Source: Bacillota bacterium
Lineage (GTDB): Bacteria; Bacillota; Clostridia; Peptostreptococcales; Anaerovoracaceae
Assembly (NCBI GenBank): GCA_021443825.1
Contig: JABUTE010000310.1
Location: 1-15,189, forward strand
Reading direction: 5' to 3'
Length of the DNA: 15,189 nucleotides
Made by a program: the position numbers and the translations under genes. The notes under the pieces are model-generated. The model saw only the letters and a program-made list of their open reading frames with translations. It was not told where the DNA came from and did not search any database. Numbering within the stretch: the stretch's first letter is position 1; each line of letters begins with the position of its first letter. Positions 7,873 through 13,337 of the stretch are shown in pieces.

Positions 7873-8463
7873 ATGAACAGTAACTATACGATATCCAACA
7901 AAAGTGAAAGCAACGGCTACTGCCGTGAATGGGCGGTTTCCCTCGGGGATGCTCGCCCGGAGATATTGCCCTTTTATGGGCACACTGTTACAAACCCGGT
8001 CAGCGAGACCTGCCTCAGCCAGTGGTATCGGGCATCATTTACTGTGGACGGGGTGACCTATGTCACTGCAGAGCAGTTTATGATGGCAGAAAAGGCCAGG
8101 CTATTCGGTGATGAAGAGATAAGAGCTGAGATCCTCGCTGCAGAAGATCCTCACAAATGCAAGTCACTGGGCAGAAAAGCCAAGGGCTTTGATAAGGAGA
8201 TCTGGGATAGGGAGAAAAGCTCCATCGTGGAGAGAGGAAATCTGCATAAGTTTTCTCAAAATAAAGAACTGAGGGAATTTCTGCTGTTAACCGGAAACAA
8301 GATTATCGTAGAGGCCAGCCCAATGGATAGAATCTGGGGCATCGGTATAGGCAAGAACAACCCCGACACACAAGATCCCGCCAAATGGAGAGGCAGAAAT
8401 CTGCTGGGCTTTGCCCTAATGGCAGTCAGAGACCGGCTTAGGGGCGGGGCGGAGGATAAATAA
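7873..8463 (+). CDS. NADAR family protein (YbiA-like)
   Basis: NADAR proteins are N-glycosidases of the NAD/ADP-ribose world. E. coli YbiA and plant relatives hydrolyse riboflavin-pathway intermediates, and other members remove ADP-ribose from guanosine bases and act as antitoxins to DarT-type enzymes. The 196-aa product has the family's marks: CLSQWYRASFTVDG (47-60), TAEQFMMAEKARLFGD (65-80) with the conserved Glu67 and the following helix, KSLGRKAKGFD (97-107), GNLHKFSQN (122-130), IVEASPMDRIWGIG (145-158) and the closing WRGRNLLGFALMAVR (172-186). Length is normal for a single-domain member. AGGGGGA before the ATG is the ribosome binding site. Its place between the RtcB genes and a SLOG gene supports an RNA or nucleotide repair role rather than riboflavin metabolism. 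Confidence 0.95.
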   Translation: MNSNYTISNKSESNGYCREWAVSLGDARPEILPFYGHTVTNPVSETCLSQWYRASFTVDGVTYVTAEQFMMAEKARLFGDEEIRAEILAAEDPHKCKSLGRKAKGFDKEIWDREKSSIVERGNLHKFSQNKELREFLLLTGNKIIVEASPMDRIWGIGIGKNNPDTQDPAKWRGRNLLGFALMAVRDRLRGGAEDK

Positions 8464-8492
8464 AACAATTTTAGATAAGAGAGGTGAAAACT

Positions 8493-8942
8493 ATGAAATT
8501 GGCAAATGCATTAGCGGAGCGCGCTTATCTGAATGCGCATCTTTCGGAACTGAGAAGCAGACTTGAGCACAACGCCAGATACCAGGAAGGGGAAACTACC
8601 GCCGAGGACCCCTATGCACTGCTGGCTGATATGGATCAGACCCTGAACAAATTGGAGCAGCTTATTGCAAAGATCAATCTCGTTAACAGCACAACCGTAA
8701 AGGACGGAAAGACCTTGACAGAGCTTCTCGCAAAGAGGGACTGCCTCTCCCTCAGACTTATGACTCTTAAAAAGTTTTTGGACATAGCAAGTTCAAAAAT
8801 TAACAGATACTCCAAAACGGAGATTCCCATCCGCAGCAGTGTGAGCGTCAAGGACCTGCAGAAGGAAGTGGATAAATACTCCATGGAGCTGAGGCAGCTC
8901 GATGAAACCATCCAGGAATTGAACTGGACAACGGAGTTTTAA
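8493..8942 (+). CDS. DIP1984 family protein
   Basis: The 149-aa product matches what I know of the DIP1984 family almost end to end: MKLANALAERAYL start, RSRLEHNARYQEGE, EDPYALLADMD, the helix LNKLEQLIAKINLVNS, LTELLAKRD, and the family-typical finish ELRQLDETIQELNW. The frame can open at GTG 8484, but GAGAGG (8479-8484) and the family's MKLA start select ATG 8493. It is a long-helix, probably coiled-coil or helical-bundle protein. Some relatives carry the label septicolysin, but a toxin role is not established. It follows NADAR by 29 bp and is likely in the same transcript. Its function here is unknown; a structural or scaffold role in the RNA-repair cluster is only a guess. Confidence 0.9.
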   Translation: MKLANALAERAYLNAHLSELRSRLEHNARYQEGETTAEDPYALLADMDQTLNKLEQLIAKINLVNSTTVKDGKTLTELLAKRDCLSLRLMTLKKFLDIASSKINRYSKTEIPIRSSVSVKDLQKEVDKYSMELRQLDETIQELNWTTEF

Positions 8943-8960
8943 TGCTAAGCAGGTAGTCCT

Positions 8961-9060
8961 TCAAGGTGGATGATCAACTCAGCAGTTGAGTGTGAGCTGC
9001 AATTCAGTGGTAATGAATACTACGAGCGTATTTCATGGGGTTCAAGCCCCCGCGCACCGT
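8961..9060 (+). ncRNA. tRNA-like structured RNA candidate between DIP1984 and SLOG genes
   Basis: The 213-bp non-coding gap (8943-9155) contains a near-perfect tRNA T-arm: stem 9036-9040 with 9048-9052 (four G-C pairs and a U-G) around loop TTCAAGC (9041-9047), matching the GTTCRA consensus. Upstream, 8974-8978 (TCAAC) pairs with 8985-8989 (GTTGA) as a D-arm-like hairpin. GGTG (8965-8968) can pair with CACC (9055-9058) as a short acceptor-like helix. Directly before the T-arm, 9014-9020 pairs with 9028-9035 (one bulged T) as a long extra hairpin. There is no normal anticodon arm with U33, and the acceptor stem is only 4 bp, so this is not an ordinary tRNA. It may be a tRNA mimic or Y-RNA-like molecule, or a decayed tRNA. 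Confidence 0.45.
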
Positions 9061-9155
9061 GCAGGCTCTTCATACTACAACGCACATGGGTAAAAGGCAT
9101 CGATCACTACCGATCATCAATTGACAGGACGAGGGTGGAGTAAGGGGAAATATTA

Positions 9156-9683
9156 ATGGACAAGACGGAAAATAACTTTGCAGGCAAAAAGACCTGCTGC
9201 TTTACAGGACACAGGCCCGGGGCATTCCCCTGGACCGGCAGGGAAGACCCGCGCTTTCTAAAATTCATGGAGGCGCTGGAAAAGGAAATCGATATAGCCA
9301 TAGAGCAGGGAGTGACTCACTTTATCTGCGGCAACGCCTTGGGCGTGGATACCTGGGCGGCGGAGCTGGTTATTAAAAAGAAGCAGTCAAACCCGGGGCT
9401 TACCCTTGAAATCGCCGTTCCGTTTACGGGGCATAACGATGGTAACGCAGAGGTGACTGCCGTTCAGGCAGCTTCGGACCTGGTTCATGTGGTGTCATCT
9501 GCGACCAATATGGCTGCTGCCTATCACGAAAGAAACCGGTACATGGTGGACAGCAGCGATACGCTGATCGCCGTGTATGATTACCGGAGCAACCAAAAGG
9601 GCGGCACCCTTAACACCTTAAACTACGCCAAGAAGCAGAAGAAAACCGTCAGCCAGATCTGCTGGATGGACTTCTTGGAGTGA
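9156..9683 (+). CDS. SLOG family protein, YpsA/DUF1273-like
   Basis: SLOG (Smf/DprA-LOG) proteins have a Rossmann-like fold that binds nucleotide-derived ligands. The YpsA branch is predicted to sense NAD or ADP-ribose-type signals and recurs in conflict systems. The 175-aa product has the expected order: CCFTGHRP (14-21) at the first strand, ICGNALGVDTWAAE (57-70) with the glycine-rich loop and aspartate, an AVPF strand (87-90), and ERNRYMVDSSDTLIAVYD (125-142), followed by KGGTLNTLNYAKK (148-160). All typical positions are present in a single-domain protein of normal length. AAGGGG before ATG 9156 is the ribosome binding site. The next gene begins 3 bp after its stop, so the two are probably translated together. 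Confidence 0.92.
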   Translation: MDKTENNFAGKKTCCFTGHRPGAFPWTGREDPRFLKFMEALEKEIDIAIEQGVTHFICGNALGVDTWAAELVIKKKQSNPGLTLEIAVPFTGHNDGNAEVTAVQAASDLVHVVSSATNMAAAYHERNRYMVDSSDTLIAVYDYRSNQKGGTLNTLNYAKKQKKTVSQICWMDFLE

Positions 9684-9686
9684 TCC

Positions 9687-10037
9687 GTGGACGGTCCAAT
9701 GAAAGGTCCCTTTTGGGTCATTGCAAGTGAGGACAGAATTATAGCAGTCCCGGTCGATCTTCATGTTTTACCGGTTCCTTCCCATAAAAAGTGTTGGCCT
9801 AATGTCGGCGGCAGTTCAAAGCCATGGTATTTCTTTCCCCGTGGCCGCGTGGAAATACGCCGCGGTAAGGCTTTGATCTTTGCCAATTCCCGGTGCTTTG
9901 AGTATGAAAAGCTGGCGGAAGAGCTACGGAAGACTTTTAAGCTCGGTGATATGGAACTTGAGTTTAAGGCAGATAATTCGGCGCACTATACGCAGGGTGT
10001 TTTCGGCGAAAGTAGGGATCATTCCTTACAGAAGTAA
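9687..10037 (+). CDS. Uncharacterised 116-aa protein coupled to the SLOG gene
   Basis: The most likely start is GTG 9687, because GGAG at 9677-9680 lies at a good distance; an ATG at 9699 has no clear ribosome binding site. The protein opens with a strand (FWVIASEDRIIAVPV), then carries aromatic and basic residues (HKKCWPNV), a notable YFFPRGRVEIRRGKALIF hairpin-like segment (48-65), and a helix (KLAEELRKTF). It looks like a small alpha+beta protein. I remember similar unnamed proteins with a 'YxPRGRVEI' core in phages and Firmicutes accessory loci, but no function. It is the last gene before the operon terminator and is only 3 bp from the SLOG gene. Confidence 0.8.
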   Translation: MDGPMKGPFWVIASEDRIIAVPVDLHVLPVPSHKKCWPNVGGSSKPWYFFPRGRVEIRRGKALIFANSRCFEYEKLAEELRKTFKLGDMELEFKADNSAHYTQGVFGESRDHSLQK

Positions 10038-10050
10038 CAATAGTGTTCGT

Positions 10051-10072
10051 ACCGCCTTCGGGCGGTTTTTTT
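10051..10072 (+). terminator. Rho-independent terminator of the RtcB-NADAR operon
   Basis: ACCGCC and GGCGGT form a 6-bp GC-rich stem closed by a UUCG tetraloop and followed by a run of seven T. It stands 13 bases after the last stop codon and cleanly closes the operon. Confidence 0.92.
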
Positions 10073-10092
10073 ATTGCGGAGAAAGGAGTTTT

Positions 10093-10253
10093 ATGAAAGG
10101 AGAACTTATGAAAAAGTAAATTGCTTTTATCGACGGGGCGACGCTGACGGCGGAGGAACTGGCTGAGGATCGACCGAGCAGTGTTCCCTTGAGGAGCCTG
10201 AACTGAAAGAGATCGCTCCCGGTCACTTCTGCGCATGCCATCACGAGTTCTAA
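10093..10253 (+). pseudogene. Remnant of a short CDS (stop and frameshift)
   Basis: After the operon terminator come two stacked starts with good ribosome binding sites, ATG 10093 and ATG 10108. The frame stops at TAA 10117 after MKK. The same frame then resumes coding-like sequence (IAFIDGATLTAEELAED). Near 10170 the coding-like signal shifts by one base and continues as LEEPELKEIAPGHFCACHHEF to a TAA at 10251. Joining the pieces gives a peptide of roughly 50 residues with an acidic, helical N-terminal part and a Cys/His-rich end. This layout resembles a small leader-plus-core peptide, but I cannot name a family. One stop and one frameshift suggest decay, unless sequencing errors are responsible. 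Confidence 0.4.
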
Positions 10254-10304
10254 GACCCCCCCAACCTGTCACCCCAACCCCTGTGTTCTTCATGACACTT
10301 CTTT

Positions 10305-10332
10305 ATGCCGGCTTTATGCCGGCATTTCTTTT
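10305..10332 (+). terminator. Hairpin terminator upstream of the LacI-family gene
   Basis: ATGCCGGC (10305-10312) pairs with GCCGGCAT (10318-10325) around a TTTAT loop, followed by TTCTTTT. The rest of the 388-bp gap 10038-10425 holds only the broken short gene, a C7 tract near 10255 and the promoter described next. Confidence 0.7.
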
Positions 10333-10358
10333 GCGTTTTGCGCGGCCTGATCTGCGAT

Positions 10359-10386
10359 TTGACAAGTGGACAAAACAATATAAAAT
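10359..10386 (+). promoter_or_regulatory. Sigma-A type promoter of the LacI-family gene
   Basis: A perfect -35 TTGACA (10359-10364) is followed by a 16-bp spacer and a -10 TAAAAT (10381-10386, one mismatch to TATAAT), about 40 bp before the start codon. A near-palindrome TAACGATCATTA (10398-10409) lies just downstream of the likely start point and could be a self-repression site. That operator idea is weak. Confidence 0.7.
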
Positions 10387-10425
10387 AAAAGATGTGTTAA
10401 CGATCATTATTTGAAAGGCAAGAGA

Positions 10426-11433
10426 ATGGCAACCGTAAAAGATATCGCACGCAGGGCAGGGGTCTCGCCCTCTACCGTTTCGCTGGCCCTCAATTCCACT
10501 CCGGAGAATACGCGCCTTGCGCCCCATACGTATCAGAAAGTATGGGCTGCAGCCGAGGAGCTGAATTACCGCCCCAGCATCGCCGCCCGCAGGCTTCGTA
10601 TGGGCAAGAACGACAAGCGGCGCATCGGTGTGGTCTGGCCGGTGGAGCAGGCCTTCAGCGCCATCGGAGAAGTCCTGGTCTATCTGGACCGGCTTTTTGA
10701 AGAAAACAGCTGCAGCTGCATCATCACCGTCCATCCCTATCAGATCGAAGAGCTGGGAACCACCGTCAGCCGCCTTAACGGCGAGCTGCTCGACGGAATG
10801 CTCATCTTTTTCCCCGACAATGAAGATATCCGCTGGCTTGAGACTCATACGGTGAACGCCCCTTATGTGGTCTACGGCCGGCAGGTGGAAGACCGCAGCT
10901 ATGTGCGGGTCGAAAACCACGAGATCGGTCATCTGGCGGCCCGGCTGCTGGCAGGCTGGAAAGATAAGACCATCGGCGTCTTTACCTATGAGCCTATACT
11001 GCGCGGCGGTCACCGGATCCTTTCGACGCTGAAAGACGACCTGAAAGATAACGGAATCACGCTTCGCCATTATGCGGTGGACAGGGGCCCGGATATGAGC
11101 AGCATTGCTGTTTCCACCGAAAAAATGATCAGCGAAGGGCTGCCCGATGGAATTATCTATATTCTCGGCGATCAGGCTACCCTGGTATCGATCTACAGTC
11201 TGACGGGCAAGGGCATCCGAGTTCCGGACGACGTGCAGATCCTTCATGTGGGAACCTTCTTCGAAAAGCTGACCCTGCTGATGACCCCAAAGCTCTCGGC
11301 TATTACCTGCGACAGCGCCGGCATGCTGAAGGAATGCGTATCCATTCTTTGCCGCCACCTGGCGGGCGATCTGACCCCGCAGCATCAGATCTACCAGCCC
11401 TATTACCGGGAAGGGGACACCTTCCGCGGATGA
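10426..11433 (+). CDS. LacI/GalR family transcriptional regulator
   Basis: The 335-aa product starts at ATG 10426 (AAAGG at 10414-10418), rather than at the TTG 15 bases upstream. Residues 2-25 are the LacI helix-turn-helix (TVKDIARRAGVSPSTVSLAL), followed by the hinge-region signature (LNYRPSIAARRLRMGK). The C-terminal part (about 62-330) is a periplasmic-binding-protein-like effector domain: RIGVVWPV, DGMLIFFPDN, APYVVYGRQVEDRSYVRVENHEIGHLAARLL, GIIYILGDQATL and IRVPDDVQILHVG. Family members repress sugar or nucleoside genes until a ligand binds. The ligand here cannot be read from sequence. The codon use is GC-rich compared with the toxin-like gene downstream. The gene has its own promoter and terminator, so it is a single-gene unit. 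Its target could be the surface-protein gene that originally followed it. Confidence 0.95.
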   Translation: MATVKDIARRAGVSPSTVSLALNSTPENTRLAPHTYQKVWAAAEELNYRPSIAARRLRMGKNDKRRIGVVWPVEQAFSAIGEVLVYLDRLFEENSCSCIITVHPYQIEELGTTVSRLNGELLDGMLIFFPDNEDIRWLETHTVNAPYVVYGRQVEDRSYVRVENHEIGHLAARLLAGWKDKTIGVFTYEPILRGGHRILSTLKDDLKDNGITLRHYAVDRGPDMSSIAVSTEKMISEGLPDGIIYILGDQATLVSIYSLTGKGIRVPDDVQILHVGTFFEKLTLLMTPKLSAITCDSAGMLKECVSILCRHLAGDLTPQHQIYQPYYREGDTFRG

Positions 11434-11450
11434 TAAAACGGATTTTTTGA

Positions 11451-11532
11451 GAGAATACTGCTTTCGGGCAGTATTCTTTTATTTTACAAAATTAAAAGTG
11501 TTTACAAAATATTTTCGGCGAAGGATCATAAT
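11451..11532 (+). repeat. Terminator-promoter repeat, copy 1
   Basis: The first 30 bases (11451-11480) are identical to 13052-13081. After that, the blocks AAAAGTGTTTACAAAA (11494-11509) and ATCATAAT (11525-11532) recur in the second copy at the same spacing, give or take one base. The two ~82-bp copies lie 1601 bp apart and bracket the DUF3990-XRE pair. Confidence 0.8.
11452..11485 (+). terminator. Rho-independent terminator after the LacI-family gene
   Basis: AGAATACTGC pairs perfectly with GCAGTATTCT (10 bp) around a TTTCGG loop and is followed by TTTATTTT. It lies 18 bp after the regulator's stop codon. Confidence 0.9.
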
Positions 11533-11537
11533 AGCCG

Positions 11538-11566
11538 TTGCACGAGTATCACCATAGTGATATAAT
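11538..11566 (+). promoter_or_regulatory. Extended -10 promoter of the DUF3990-XRE pair
   Basis: TATAAT at 11561-11566 is preceded by TG plus one base (extended -10), with a weak -35 TTGCAC at 11538-11543 and a 17-bp spacer. It is about 33 bp upstream of the DUF3990 start. Confidence 0.65.
11547..11562 (+). promoter_or_regulatory. Probable operator (16-bp inverted repeat)
   Basis: TATCACCATAGTGATA has perfect 6-bp arms around a 4-bp centre. It fills the promoter spacer and overlaps the first two bases of the -10 box, an ideal place for repression. The XRE protein encoded by the second gene of the pair is the obvious candidate to bind it. Confidence 0.55.
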
Positions 11567-11598
11567 CAATCCCGAAAAGGAGTATTTACCGGACAGTT

Positions 11599-12279
11599 AT
11601 GATTATTTACCACGGATCGAACAAAGTCATAGAAAAACCTGCTTTTGGGAAAGGCAGGGCTCATAATGATTTCGGCATTGGGTTTTACTGTACAGAAAAT
11701 GAAGATCTTGCAAAAGAATGGGCTGTATCTTCGCTGAGCGACGGATTCTCAAATTGCTATTCACTGGACGGTGAATTGCTGAAAATTCTTAAACTGAACA
11801 CACCGGAATATAACATTTTGAATTGGATGGCCATTCTTGTAGAACATCGATTGTTCTCCCTCAAGAATCCGGTCGCAAGACGCGCGAAACAGTATTTAAT
11901 TGATAATTACAGCATAAATGTGAATGCATATGATGTAATTATTGGCTACCGTGCAGATGATTCCTATTTTGATTATGCAGATGCATTTTTGAATAACGGT
12001 ATTTCAGTACAGCAGCTTGCGCAGGCCATGCATCTTGGAAAACTCGGCGAGCAGATCGTGATTAAGTCGCAATATGCCTTTTCAAAACTGGTTTTTAAAG
12101 GGTTTTCCGTTGCCGAAAAGTCTGAATACTATGTTCGTCGCAAAGCAAGAAACGATGAGGCAAATATGGCATATCTGAAGCTGCTCGAGCTCGATGATGA
12201 CGGTCTATATATTCGGGATATTATGAAAGGAGGTATTGGAAGCGATGATGCACGCATACCAAGAAATGTACCTCAGTAA
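11599..12279 (+). CDS. DUF3990 protein, ADP-ribosyltransferase-fold toxin-like
   Basis: The 226-aa product opens with IIYHGS (2-7), the family's first strand with His5, then DFGIGFYCTENEDLAKEWA (24-42), the hallmark of DUF3990, an ADP-ribosyltransferase-like family. YDVIIGYRADDSYF (111-124) and LGKLGEQIVIKS (146-157) supply the later strands; Glu151 is the likely catalytic acid. Family members sit next to small regulators and are regarded as toxin-like enzymes acting with NAD+. The clearest ribosome binding site (AAAAGGAG, 11575-11582) lies 16 bases before the ATG, unusually far, so initiation may be weak; no other start codon fits the family's beginning. The gene is AT-richer than the regulator upstream, consistent with transfer. 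It overlaps the next gene by 35 bp. The target is unknown. Confidence 0.88.
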   Translation: MIIYHGSNKVIEKPAFGKGRAHNDFGIGFYCTENEDLAKEWAVSSLSDGFSNCYSLDGELLKILKLNTPEYNILNWMAILVEHRLFSLKNPVARRAKQYLIDNYSINVNAYDVIIGYRADDSYFDYADAFLNNGISVQQLAQAMHLGKLGEQIVIKSQYAFSKLVFKGFSVAEKSEYYVRRKARNDEANMAYLKLLELDDDGLYIRDIMKGGIGSDDARIPRNVPQ

Positions 12280-12886
12280 CGCACAGTCCTTGCTGGGTGA
12301 TGCCTTTGATTATGCTATAAACAGCTGTGAAATTCCCGGAAGCGATTTTTTTAAGCTGTTTGTTGTCAGTTCCGCAAGCAAGAGCCTGGAAAACGGTGAA
12401 CCTGCATACATATCCGGAAAAAGCGGAGTGGAAACGGCAATGCTGATACTTAATGAAACCAGGGATGAGATGTCATGCGCAGAACCTATGACCGGCTTTG
12501 CGAGATCGAAGGAGTACTGGATGGGCTGGGCTTTGGCGTATTACCAGTGGTATTCGGGCAGACGATTCAGCGAGATACTCAATGTGCTGCGCTATGATGA
12601 TCTGGACAGAATGTACGATACATTGCATGAGGCAGATGTCTCCAAGTTTGCGGAGATAGCAGAGAGTCTCGTCACGGTAAAATATCCCGATACAAATCTG
12701 AAGCGCCTCAGGCTCAGATGTGGTCTGACACAGGCAGAGCTTGCCAATCGCTCCGGTGTTCAGCTTCGCTCCATTCAAATGTACGAGCAACGGAATAAGA
12801 ACATCAATAAAGCCTGTGCGGACACACTATACAGGCTGGCCAGGACGCTGGGCTGCACTATGGAGGATTTGATAGAAAGGGGATAA
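12245..12886 (+). CDS. XRE-family partner protein of DUF3990 (putative antitoxin/regulator)
   Basis: The frame can open at TTG 12236, but AGGAGG (12228-12233) is only two bases from it and fits ATG 12245 better, giving 213 aa. Residues 1-145 form a DUF3990-associated domain: helices MYLSNAQSLLGDAFDYAI and FFKLFVVSSASKSLENG, then EYWMGWALAYYQWYSGR (90-106) and TLHEADVSKFAEI. From memory, this WALAYYQWYSGR region is typical of proteins encoded next to DUF3990. Residues 152-210 are a Cro/XRE helix-turn-helix (LKRLRLRCGLTQAELANRSG, then SIQMYEQRNKNINKA). The 35-bp overlap with the toxin-like gene suggests translational coupling. As in other toxin-antitoxin pairs, it may neutralise the enzyme through its N-terminal domain and repress the promoter through the inverted repeat at 11547. 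Confidence 0.88.
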   Translation: MMHAYQEMYLSNAQSLLGDAFDYAINSCEIPGSDFFKLFVVSSASKSLENGEPAYISGKSGVETAMLILNETRDEMSCAEPMTGFARSKEYWMGWALAYYQWYSGRRFSEILNVLRYDDLDRMYDTLHEADVSKFAEIAESLVTVKYPDTNLKRLRLRCGLTQAELANRSGVQLRSIQMYEQRNKNINKACADTLYRLARTLGCTMEDLIERG

Positions 12887-13051
12887 GCGGCAGGGATACT
12901 GTCAGGTGCGAAAAAGGCTTAGAAAAGTTCCGCCTGCGAAAAAGAACTTCGCAGAGTGTATCGATCTTTATACCTGCAGGCACTGGATGAAATCTTGCAG
13001 TTCATTTGTATCTGAAGGCCGAAGATTCGCATAAAGAATCCTGAAGCAAAA
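12887..13051. other. Intergenic stretch without recognisable features
   Basis: Between the XRE stop codon and the second repeat copy I find no gene, RNA or clear signal. A GATTC/GAATC mini-hairpin near 13024-13040 is too weak to call. This may be cargo carried with the toxin pair. Confidence 0.5.
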
Positions 13052-13052
13052 G

Positions 13053-13081
13053 AGAATACTGCTTTCGGGCAGTATTCTTTT
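13053..13081 (+). terminator. Rho-independent terminator after the DUF3990-XRE pair
   Basis: The hairpin is identical to that at 11452: a 10-bp stem (13053-13062 with 13069-13078), TTTCGG loop and a short T tail. It lies about 165 bp after the XRE stop. Confidence 0.85.
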
Positions 13082-13100
13082 CTGCTAAAAAATAAAACTG

Positions 13101-13129
13101 TTTACAAAAGGTATTTGCTTCTATATCAT
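13101..13129 (+). promoter_or_regulatory. Possible promoter of the surface-protein gene
   Basis: TTTACA (13101-13106) and TATCAT (13124-13129) stand 17 bp apart, each a fair match to sigma-A boxes. The same spacing occurs in the other repeat copy (TTTACA 11501, GATCAT 11524). If used, the transcript would have a leader of about 165 bases. Confidence 0.4.
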
Positions 13130-13250
13130 AATCTCAGAACGCTCCCGGAATATTCCCATGATCACAAAGCGTTTTATCTGTAACACGGTCTGATCTTTTT
13201 CATCCTTTGAGAGCTCTTTTTTCAAAAGGCATCCCAATTATCACAAACAT

Positions 13251-13304
13251 ATTCGAAATGGATCCATACAATTATCATCGATCCACAAAGGAGGTATTCG
13301 AATG
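13251..13304 (+). promoter_or_regulatory. Leader hairpin over the start region of the surface-protein gene
   Basis: ATTCGAA (13251-13257) can pair with TTCGAAT (13297-13303), which includes most of the ATG at 13302. GGATC (13260-13264) can pair with GATCC (13280-13284) inside it. The ribosome binding site AAAGGAGG (13287-13294) would be exposed in the internal loop. The arms are partly self-palindromic, so chance pairing is possible. Confidence 0.35.
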
Positions 13305-13337
13305 CGAAAAACAGAACATGGGTTTTCTGCAGCCTGA
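13302..13337 (+). other. Out-of-frame natural start of the surface protein (A5 tract, likely -1 frameshift)
   Basis: AAAGGAGG fits ATG 13302, but that frame ends at TGA 13335 after eleven codons. With one more A in the tract 13307-13311 the frame would read MRKNRTWVFCSLM straight into the hydrophobic signal peptide, giving a normal 31-residue signal sequence with a charged start. As it stands, the TGA overlaps the in-frame ATG 13337 (TGATG), so re-initiation is possible. The cause may be phase variation, mutation or a sequencing error. Confidence 0.7.

Larger units (their letters stand above)
13052..13132 (+). repeat. Terminator-promoter repeat, copy 2
   Basis: This copy repeats the unit at 11451: 30 identical bases holding the terminator, then AAAACTGTTTACAAAA (13094-13109) and ATCATAAT (13125-13132). 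It stands just before the surface-protein gene, so it is probably the resident copy, with the other duplicated along with the toxin pair; the opposite order cannot be excluded. Confidence 0.8.

Noticed and set aside
8961..9060. Ordinary tRNA gene
   Set aside because: The T-arm is convincing, but no 7-nt anticodon loop with U33 can be placed and the acceptor pairing stops after four pairs, so I call only a tRNA-like RNA.
9121..9149. Promoter from the perfect TTGACA at 9121
   Set aside because: No -10-like hexamer occurs 16-18 bp downstream; the nearest AT-rich segment is about 24 bp away.
10303..11385. Long 360-codon open frame on the - strand
   Set aside because: It lies entirely opposite the well-conserved LacI-family gene, has no family-like sequence, and is a by-product of GC-rich codons.
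13094..13109. LacI-type operator in the shared TGTTTACAAAA block
   Set aside because: The block is not palindromic and is better explained as a -35 region (TTTACA).
11451..13132. Insertion sequence or integron carrying the toxin pair
   Set aside because: No transposase, integrase or terminal inverted repeats are present; only the duplicated junction suggests mobility.
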